This document shows, piece by piece, positions 58,393-64,000 of a stretch of 64,000 nucleotides of DNA (its first letter is position 1; every line of letters begins with the position of its first letter). This DNA comes from Ureibacillus thermophilus (lineage in GTDB: Bacteria > Bacillota > Bacilli > Bacillales_A > Planococcaceae), in assembly GCF_042657185.1 (NCBI RefSeq), contig NZ_JBHSNN010000005.1; one strand, 5' to 3'. A program made the position numbers and the translations under genes. The notes beneath the pieces were generated by a model. It did no database searches and was not told where the DNA came from. It saw only the letters and a program-made list of their open reading frames with translations.

Positions 58393-58867
58393 ACCTTAAT
58401 TCAACTAAGATTGGTATTAAATCCTCTTTCAAAGCTTGCCAAAATTTTTCTTTTAATTCTGGAAGGATTTCGTCTTTGTTTTGAAATTGGCGATATAATT
58501 TTTCGATTTTATCATCCACAAGCATCAAACGATGATTGACTCTTTCTCGCTCCTCTTCAATATTTAATAAAATGAAACTGTCCATCAGAAGCTGAAGCTG
58601 TTTGCCTTTTTTTCTCGCAATTTCATAGGCTTCTTGATGAAAAGTCCCCAGTGCTGTGGAAAGGTCGATTTGTTTTCGATGGAACTCAGCCGCATGAAGA
58701 TATTGTTGGATTTTTAAATTAGCGTTATATAATAAATGGCCCGTCGTCTGAATAGAAGGCACTTCTTTTTTAAAAAGGCTTTCCACCATCGTCTTTAATT
58801 GATCGAAACAATCTTCTTTCTGCTGTTTTTCTTCATTTTTGACCGCTAAAAATTGTTGAAAAAACAT
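58391..58867 (-). CDS. Hypothetical helical protein
   Basis: About 158 residues, no signal peptide or membrane segment, predicted almost entirely helical with many Lys, Gln and Glu (EFHRKQIDLSTALGTFHQEA, MLVDDKIEKLYRQFQNKDEI). The ATG at 58867 is preferred because GGGGG lies 8 nt upstream; the ATG at 58873 is closer than usual. I do not recognise a family. It lies between recO and the glycyl-tRNA synthetase gene, which adjoin each other more directly in related genomes. Confidence 0.65.
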   Translation of the reverse strand: MFFQQFLAVKNEEKQQKEDCFDQLKTMVESLFKKEVPSIQTTGHLLYNANLKIQQYLHAAEFHRKQIDLSTALGTFHQEAYEIARKKGKQLQLLMDSFILLNIEEERERVNHRLMLVDDKIEKLYRQFQNKDEILPELKEKFWQALKEDLIPILVELR

Positions 58868-59001
58868 GGCCATTTCCCCCTAAGTTCATACATCCCTTAG
58901 CCTAATTATACAAAAGATGGGGGAAATGGGCATTATAAATTCGAATAATTCTGATTTTTATAAAATTAAAGAGCCGCCCGAAAATTGGACGGCTCTAGTC
59001 A

Positions 59002-60387
59002 TTAAAATTGTAAATGTTTTTCAATATAAGCTTTTACATCGGCAATCGGAATGCGTACTTGCTCCATTGAATCGCGATGGCGCACTGTTACTTGGCCATC
59101 TTCTTTAGAATCGAAGTCGTATGTGATGCAGAATGGAGTACCAATTTCATCTTGGCGGCGGTAACGTTTTCCGATGGATTGAGATTCATCATAATCAACA
59201 GGGAAATATTTGCGCAATTCGTTCCAAATTTCTGTTGCTTCTTCTGAAAGCTTTTTAGAAAGTGGTAAAACCGCTGCTTTAAAAGGCGCAATAACCGGAT
59301 GGAATCTAAGCACCGTACGTTTGTCGCCATCTTCCAATTCTTCTTCATCATAAGCATCGCATAAAAATGCTAAAGTGACGCGGTCAGCACCTACAGATGG
59401 TTCGATGCAGTAAGGTACATAGCGTTCATTTGTAACTGGGTCTACATATGTGAAATCTTCGCCGGAATATTGCATATGTTGCTTCAAGTCGTAATCAGTG
59501 CGGTCTGCAATTCCCCATAATTCGCCCCAGCCGAATGGGAATTTGTATTCAATATCCGTTGTAGCAGCTGAGTAATGGGACAATTCTTCTTTTGAATGGT
59601 CGCGGAGGCGAATGTTTTCTTCGCTCATGCCTAAACTCAAGAGCCAGTTTTTACAGAATTCTTTCCAATAATTTTGCCACTCTAAATCTTCCCCTGGTTT
59701 GCAGAAAAACTCCAATTCCATTTGTTCAAATTCACGTGTGCGGAAAGTAAAGTTTCCAGGGGTAATTTCGTTGCGGAATGATTTACCGATTTGGGCAATG
59801 CCGAATGGAATTTTTTTGCGCATGGAGCGTTGTACGTTTTTGAAGTTGACGAAAATCCCTTGCGCTGTTTCAGGGCGTAGGTAAATCTCGTTGGCAGAGC
59901 TTTCTGTGACTCCTTGGAATGTTTTAAACATCAAGTTAAACTGGCGGATATCTGTGAAATCTTGCGCACCGCAGTCCGGGCAATGCACATCATATTGCTT
60001 CATAATTTCTTCCATTTTTTCAAAAGATAAGCCGTCCACGACAATTTCATCGCCTTTTTCTAGAGCCGCAGCTTCAATTAATTTATCTGCTCTATGTCTT
60101 GCTTTACATTGTTTACAGTCGATCATCGGGTCATTGAAATTGCCCACGTGGCCGGAAGCTTCCCAAGTGCGGGGGTTCATGAGAATTGCGGCATCAAGAC
60201 CTACATTATAAGGCGACTCTTGAACGAATTTTTGCCACCAAGCCCTTTTAATATTGTTTTTTAGTTCCACTCCAAGAGGACCGTAATCCCAAGTATTGGC
60301 GAGTCCTCCGTAAATTTCTGAACCCGGAAATACAAATCCTCGATGTTTCGCTAAACTTACAATTGTTTCCATTGATTGAACAGCCAT
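59002..60387 (-). CDS. glyS: Glycyl-tRNA synthetase (single-chain, alpha2 type)
   Basis: A 461-residue class II synthetase resembling the archaeal/eukaryotic-type homodimeric GlyRS, not the two-subunit GlyQ/GlyS. The N-terminal SLAKHRGFVFPGSEIYGGLA is followed by motif 2 FGIAQIGKSFRNEITPGNFT and motif 3-like IEPSVGADRVTLAFL. The anticodon-binding domain starts near LRFHPVIAPFKAAVLPL. CPDC and CKQC-type pairs (IDCKQCKAR, HCPDCGAQDF) suggest a zinc insertion. Controlled by a T-box leader. GAGGAAAC precedes the ATG. Confidence 0.96.
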   Translation of the reverse strand: MAVQSMETIVSLAKHRGFVFPGSEIYGGLANTWDYGPLGVELKNNIKRAWWQKFVQESPYNVGLDAAILMNPRTWEASGHVGNFNDPMIDCKQCKARHRADKLIEAAALEKGDEIVVDGLSFEKMEEIMKQYDVHCPDCGAQDFTDIRQFNLMFKTFQGVTESSANEIYLRPETAQGIFVNFKNVQRSMRKKIPFGIAQIGKSFRNEITPGNFTFRTREFEQMELEFFCKPGEDLEWQNYWKEFCKNWLLSLGMSEENIRLRDHSKEELSHYSAATTDIEYKFPFGWGELWGIADRTDYDLKQHMQYSGEDFTYVDPVTNERYVPYCIEPSVGADRVTLAFLCDAYDEEELEDGDKRTVLRFHPVIAPFKAAVLPLSKKLSEEATEIWNELRKYFPVDYDESQSIGKRYRRQDEIGTPFCITYDFDSKEDGQVTVRHRDSMEQVRIPIADVKAYIEKHLQF

Positions 60388-60420
60388 TTTGTTTCCTCCT
60401 ATTGATTTATAGTTTTCATG

Positions 60421-60645
60421 AAAAATAGAAAAGCACTCGTCTCCGGGCGATTATAGCCCGGGGACGAGTGCGTACTACACCCGCGGTTCCACCCCGATTG
60501 ACTGCATTCCGTAAAATGAAATGCAATCCTCTTTTTGGAACATGGCTCCAGGATGCCGTTTCTCTTTTCGTGTAGGCTTTCACCATCCCTACTCGCTGTC
60601 AGTTGAAAAGATACTTATAGTCCTGTCATTGCCTTCAATATATTA
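60421..60645 (-). promoter_or_regulatory. T-box riboswitch controlling glycyl-tRNA synthetase
   Basis: On the reverse strand, GGTGGAACCGCGG (60493-60481) is the T-box. It is followed by a very strong terminator GCACTCGTCCCCGGGC with GCCCGGAGACGAGTGC and a T-rich tract (60471-60421). A GGC followed by A at 60557-60555 is a good Gly specifier candidate. Stem I begins near GAAGGCAATGACAGG. Uncharged tRNA-Gly would permit read-through. Confidence 0.92.
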
Positions 60646-60677
60646 ATATAGTTTTTAGAATGCTTAGTTGTGACATT

Positions 60678-60706
60678 ATTTTATCATGATGTTCTTTTCT
60701 TAGCAA
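60678..60706 (-). promoter_or_regulatory. Promoter of the glyS T-box transcript
   Basis: On the reverse strand TTGCTA (60706-60701), 17 bp, TAAAAT (60683-60678), about 35 bp before stem I. Confidence 0.6.
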
Positions 60707-60729
60707 TTATAAAAAAAATAGTATATAAT
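60701..60729 (+). promoter_or_regulatory. Divergent promoter of ccpN
   Basis: Consensus TATAAT at 60724-60729 with a poor -35 (TAGCAA, 60701-60706) at 17 bp. The -35 sequence is the complement of the -35 box of the glyS promoter, so the two promoters overlap back to back. The location also rules out the TTG at 60732 as the ccpN start. Confidence 0.55.
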
Positions 60730-60761
60730 ATTTGGGTAAAAGTATAACACTAATTGAGGCG

Positions 60762-61400
60762 GTGAGTCCAATAGAACTCAATCAACGTCAAGATAAAATT
60801 CTTCAAATAGTAAAAGAAAAGGGTCCTATCACCGGAGAAAAAATTGCTGAACACTTAAATTTAACCCGTGCAACCCTGCGTCCGGATTTAGCGATTTTAA
60901 CGATGGCAGGGTTTCTAGATGCCAGACCTAGAGTTGGCTATATATATTCTGGAAAAAAAACGATGGCAGCTCTAACAGAATCCATGATGAATCTAAAAGT
61001 AAAAGATTTTCAGTCTTTGCCTGTTGTGGTATCTGAAAATATGACAGCTTATGATGCCATTTGCCAAATGTTTTTGGAAGATGTAGGCACATTATTTGTA
61101 GTGGATGAACGATCCCGCCTACAAGGGGTTCTATCGAGAAAAGATTTGCTTCGTACTAGCATCGGGACTCAGGCGATAACAAAAATTCCAGTTCATATTA
61201 TTATGACAAGAATGCCTAATATCGTATATTGCCACAAAAATGATTCGCTCGTTCATGCTGCGAAAAAACTGATTGATCGACAAGTCGATTCATTGCCGGT
61301 TGTCGAGGAAAGAGAAGATGGATTGGAGATTGTCGGTCGGATAACGAAAACAAATATTACAAAAGCGTTTATTTCATTAGCAGAAACGAATGATTTGTAA
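60762..61400 (+). CDS. ccpN: Transcriptional repressor CcpN
   Basis: A 212-residue CcpN (YqzB), repressor of gluconeogenic genes such as gapB and pckA under glycolytic conditions in B. subtilis. The N-terminal helix-turn-helix GPITGEKIAEHLNLTRATLR is followed by two CBS domains (FLEDVGTLFVVDERSRLQGV and KLIDRQVDSLPVVEERED). The GTG at 60762 is chosen: it matches the known N-terminus (PIELNQRQDK) and the upstream TTG lies in the promoter. yqfL follows after 11 bp. Confidence 0.95.
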   Translation: MSPIELNQRQDKILQIVKEKGPITGEKIAEHLNLTRATLRPDLAILTMAGFLDARPRVGYIYSGKKTMAALTESMMNLKVKDFQSLPVVVSENMTAYDAICQMFLEDVGTLFVVDERSRLQGVLSRKDLLRTSIGTQAITKIPVHIIMTRMPNIVYCHKNDSLVHAAKKLIDRQVDSLPVVEEREDGLEIVGRITKTNITKAFISLAETNDL

Positions 61401-61411
61401 GAGGTGCGAAT

Positions 61412-62230
61412 TTGAAAAACTTAAAAATTTTTGTCGTATCGGATTCGGTAGGAGAAACTGGAGAACAAGCCGCAAAAGCAGCGGCAACACAATTTCGGCC
61501 TAATTTTGATGGCGTCATTATAAAACGATTTCCTCACATATCCAGCGATGACCATATAAAAAATATTGTCGAAATTGCTGTGATGCAAGATGCGATCATC
61601 GTTTTTACGCTAGTAGAAAAACAAAAGCGTCAGTTGATGCTCAGTTTATGCCGACAATTAAATGTGGCTTGCATCGATTTATTGGGGCCGATGATTATTT
61701 TATTCAGCGAAAAGCTTCAAGAAGCCCCGCTAGAAGAACCTGGACTAGTCCATAAATTGGATGAAGATTATTTCCGAAAAGTGGAAGCTATTGAATTTGC
61801 GGTAAAATATGATGACGGGCGCGATCCAAAAGGCATTTTATTAAGCGATGTTGTGTTAATTGGTGTCTCTCGGACTTCCAAAACTCCATTATCTCAGTAT
61901 TTGGCCCATAAGCGATATAAAGTGGCCAATGTTCCGATTGTTCCTGAAGTTGAACCGCCTGAGGAATTGTTTCAAGTGGATCCAAGAAAATGTTTTGGTT
62001 TAGTCATATCGCCGGAAAAACTGAATATCATTCGAAAAGAAAGATTAATTGCGCTAGGTTTAAGCGATGATGCAATGTATGCTCGGACAGACCGGATCGA
62101 GAAAGAAATTGCTTATTTTTACAAAGTGGCTGAAAAATTAGGCTGTGAAGTAATTGATGTAACCAATAAGGCTGTTGAGGAAACAGCTAATGATATAATC
62201 GAACGATTAGAACGATTAAAAAATAAGTAA
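61412..62230 (+). CDS. yqfL: Bifunctional kinase/pyrophosphorylase YqfL (PPDK/PEP-synthase regulator family)
   Basis: A 272-residue DUF299 protein. The N-terminus FVVSDSVGETGEQAAKAAAT and the P-loop-like LIGVSRTSKTPLSQYLAHK are family signatures. Relatives reversibly phosphorylate pyruvate phosphate dikinase or PEP synthase; in B. subtilis YqfL modulates CcpN activity, which fits its place directly behind ccpN. The TTG start (61412) follows GAGGTGCG. Confidence 0.93.
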   Translation: MKNLKIFVVSDSVGETGEQAAKAAATQFRPNFDGVIIKRFPHISSDDHIKNIVEIAVMQDAIIVFTLVEKQKRQLMLSLCRQLNVACIDLLGPMIILFSEKLQEAPLEEPGLVHKLDEDYFRKVEAIEFAVKYDDGRDPKGILLSDVVLIGVSRTSKTPLSQYLAHKRYKVANVPIVPEVEPPEELFQVDPRKCFGLVISPEKLNIIRKERLIALGLSDDAMYARTDRIEKEIAYFYKVAEKLGCEVIDVTNKAVEETANDIIERLERLKNK

Positions 62231-62257
62231 AATCCTCCGATTATAGGGAGGTTTTTT
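62229..62257 (+). terminator. Terminator after yqfL
   Basis: AAATCCTCC pairs with GGGAGGTTT around GATTATA, followed by TTT. The 180 bp between it and dnaG is very AT-rich and holds a TATAAT (62303-62308) without a clear -35 box. Confidence 0.85.
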
Positions 62258-62434
62258 GCGTTTTTTTATAAAATAGTTATAGAAATTTTAATTAAATTGT
62301 TTTATAATAATAAAATTGGGGTAAAAATAATTTATAACAATTATTTTAAAAAATTAATTTTTTGTGTCGATTTTTTAAAGGGATTTTTCATTTTTTATCG
62401 AATTGTGTTATGTAGCAACAAAGTTGGTGATGGA

Positions 62435-64000
62435 ATGGTAAATAAAATCCCTGAAGAGTTGATTGAAAAAATTCGAACAGAGTCGGATATAGTCGATGTC
62501 ATCAGCGAATATATCCAGCTGACAAAAAGAGGTCGAAACTGGTTTGGGTTATGTCCATTCCATAACGAAAACACACCTTCTTTTTCCGTTTCCGAAGACA
62601 AACAAATTTTCCATTGCTTTGGTTGTGGTGCTGGTGGAAATGTGATTACCTTTGTCATGGATATCGAAAATGTATCCTTTCCTGAAGCGGTTTCGAAATT
62701 AGGAGAACGCATCGGCATACATATAGATATCCAAAACCAAAGTATGGACAACCGTCTTCGCAGCTATTCAAAAAAAGAAGAAAATATGCTGGACGCCCAT
62801 CAATTTGTTGCTGAGTATTACCATCATTTATTGATGAACACAGAAGATGGTGAAAAAGCGTTAAATTATTTATTCAAAAGAGGATTTACAAGGGAAGATA
62901 TCGAATCCAATGGTATAGGATATTCATTGCCAAATGGGGATTCGGTGACCGTACTTTTAAAGCGAAAAGGCTTTTCCTTAGATGAAATGGTCGAATGTGG
63001 GCTCATTATTCAACGGGAAAATGACCATACTTATTTTGACCGATTTCGAGGACGTATCATGTTTCCAATTCGCAATGAATCTGGAAAGGTGATTGGCTTT
63101 TCAGGCCGTTTAATTGAGCCGAAAGAATCAGAAGCGAAATATTTAAACAGCCCCGAAACTCCTATTTTTCGAAAAAGTGAAGTGCTTTTTAACCTGGATA
63201 AGGCGAGAACTTCAATTCGAAAAAAACGTCAAGCCATATTAATGGAAGGTTTCATGGATGTACTTGCTGCAAATAAAGCGGGAATTGATAACGCTGTAGC
63301 AACAATGGGCACTTCCCTGACAAAGGAGCATATCACAAGGCTAAAACGCTTAGTTCGAAAAGTAGTTATTTGTTATGATGGTGATCATGCTGGATGGGAA
63401 GCTGCGAAACGTGCTGCAGAGTTATTATATAATGAACAAATGGAGGTTGAAGTCGTCGTACTGCCTGAACAGTTAGATCCTGATGCGTATATTCGAAATT
63501 ATGGTACAGAATCTTTTGTTCAGATGGTTGAAAAACCGCATGCATACATGTCATTTATGATGATGTATGCACGACGGAACAAAAATTTCCAATTTGAAAA
63601 CGATATTCTACAATACATCCAAGAAGTGCTTGAACAATTAGTTGGCAGAGCATCGCCTATCGAACGTGACTTATATATAAAGGAATTGGCGAAGGAAACA
63701 AAAGTTTCGGAAGAGGCGATTTATGCACAATTCAGAAAATTAGATGCTGACTTTGCTAAAAATTATAAACGAGCAGACCAAAACAACTCAATAAAAAGTA
63801 TCGACTTTCATCCGAAAAATTTAAATGCCACAGAACGTGCAGAAAGATTGCTTCTTTCTCATATGCTATTTGATATGGAAGTAGTAAAACACATTATAGA
63901 AAGCGATGATCCGCAGCCCTTTGTACATGATGAATATATTGCGGTATTTGTTCGCTTAATCGGCTTTTGTGAAGAACATGGAACATCAGATTATCAGCGT
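62435..64000 (+). CDS. dnaG: DNA primase (partial, runs off the window)
   Basis: The first 522 codons, open to the right edge. The zinc-binding domain has CPFHNENTPSFS and HCFGCGAGGN (C-H-C-C ligands, about residues 40-65). The RNA-polymerase domain follows with RFRGRIMFPIRNESGKVIGF and the TOPRIM motif with AILMEGFMDVLAA and VVICYDGDHAGWEAA. The helicase-binding C-terminus is mostly outside. The ATG at 62435 follows a weak GGTGATGGA. sigA would be expected downstream. Confidence 0.97.
   Translation, partial: MVNKIPEELIEKIRTESDIVDVISEYIQLTKRGRNWFGLCPFHNENTPSFSVSEDKQIFHCFGCGAGGNVITFVMDIENVSFPEAVSKLGERIGIHIDIQNQSMDNRLRSYSKKEENMLDAHQFVAEYYHHLLMNTEDGEKALNYLFKRGFTREDIESNGIGYSLPNGDSVTVLLKRKGFSLDEMVECGLIIQRENDHTYFDRFRGRIMFPIRNESGKVIGFSGRLIEPKESEAKYLNSPETPIFRKSEVLFNLDKARTSIRKKRQAILMEGFMDVLAANKAGIDNAVATMGTSLTKEHITRLKRLVRKVVICYDGDHAGWEAAKRAAELLYNEQMEVEVVVLPEQLDPDAYIRNYGTESFVQMVEKPHAYMSFMMMYARRNKNFQFENDILQYIQEVLEQLVGRASPIERDLYIKELAKETKVSEEAIYAQFRKLDADFAKNYKRADQNNSIKSIDFHPKNLNATERAERLLLSHMLFDMEVVKHIIESDDPQPFVHDEYIAVFVRLIGFCEEHGTSDYQR

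Noticed and set aside
60732..60761. TTG at 60732 as start of ccpN
   Set aside because: It falls between the TATAAT box and the expected transcription start, and the ten extra residues are not in CcpN homologues.
1..64000. Prophage, defence island or biosynthetic cluster as the proposed new system
   Set aside because: Apart from the tnpB element edge, all genes are housekeeping, sporulation, competence or fatty-acid metabolism genes in mostly conserved order; no phage structural, restriction or assembly-line genes were seen.

Overview
The window is a chromosomal segment of a low-GC, endospore-forming Firmicute of the order Bacillales. Gene order follows the Bacillus subtilis alaS-yrr, sigK, yqe, comE, hrcA-dnaK and yqf-dnaG neighbourhoods. 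Single-chain (alpha2-type) glycyl-tRNA synthetase in place of glyQ/glyS, a pair of DUF1292 genes, loss of comER, udk, yrrT and yqeY at their usual places, and protein similarity point to the Planococcaceae/Caryophanaceae side (Ureibacillus- or Lysinibacillus-like). The genus is an inference. No rRNA, tRNA, CRISPR array or prophage was seen.

Region 1 (1-10 kb) is the accessory part. It opens with what reads as the right end of an IS200/IS605-type tnpB element (end of tnpB plus omega-RNA hairpin, bases 1-70) that cuts an acyl-CoA ligase gene. Then come thiolase, acyl-CoA dehydrogenase, a second acyl-CoA ligase, a TetR regulator and a thioesterase, which together look like a fatty-acid degradation locus. 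After these lie a GNAT acetyltransferase, a decayed TetR gene, spo0M behind a sigma-W-type promoter, a 21-bp tandem repeat, a small aspartyl-protease-fold protein and a TerC/YjbE membrane protein.

Region 2 (10-22.6 kb): T-box leader and alaS, ireB, ruvX, two DUF1292 proteins, mltG, the trmR-trhP1-trhP2 set for 5-methoxyuridine in tRNA, greA, yrrS, mtnN, an undescribed 33-residue membrane peptide, and sigK without any interrupting element.

Region 3 (22.8-38.9 kb): yqeG-yqeH-aroE-yhbY-nadD-yqeK-rsfS-yqeM, comEA-comEB-comEC, yqzM (reverse), holA, rpsT (reverse), gpr-spoIIP, lepA and hemW.

Region 4 (38.9-48.1 kb): CIRCE-controlled hrcA-grpE-dnaK, dnaJ with its own promoter, prmA, rsmE, mtaB, deoC and rpsU (too short for a normal ORF cut-off).

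Region 5 (48.2-64 kb): sigma-W-type promoter with a short NfeD protein and floA, a yqfB-position gene, yqfC-yqfD-phoH-pgpH-ybeY-dgkA-cdd-era-recO, a reverse-strand T-box plus glycyl-tRNA synthetase, then ccpN-yqfL and the first 522 codons of dnaG.

The most unusual features are the tnpB/omega-RNA scar at the left edge and a family of roughly 270-bp repeats. The repeats have three clear copies, each lying between convergent genes and each carrying a symmetrical terminator hairpin; a fourth decayed copy is at 55.2 kb.
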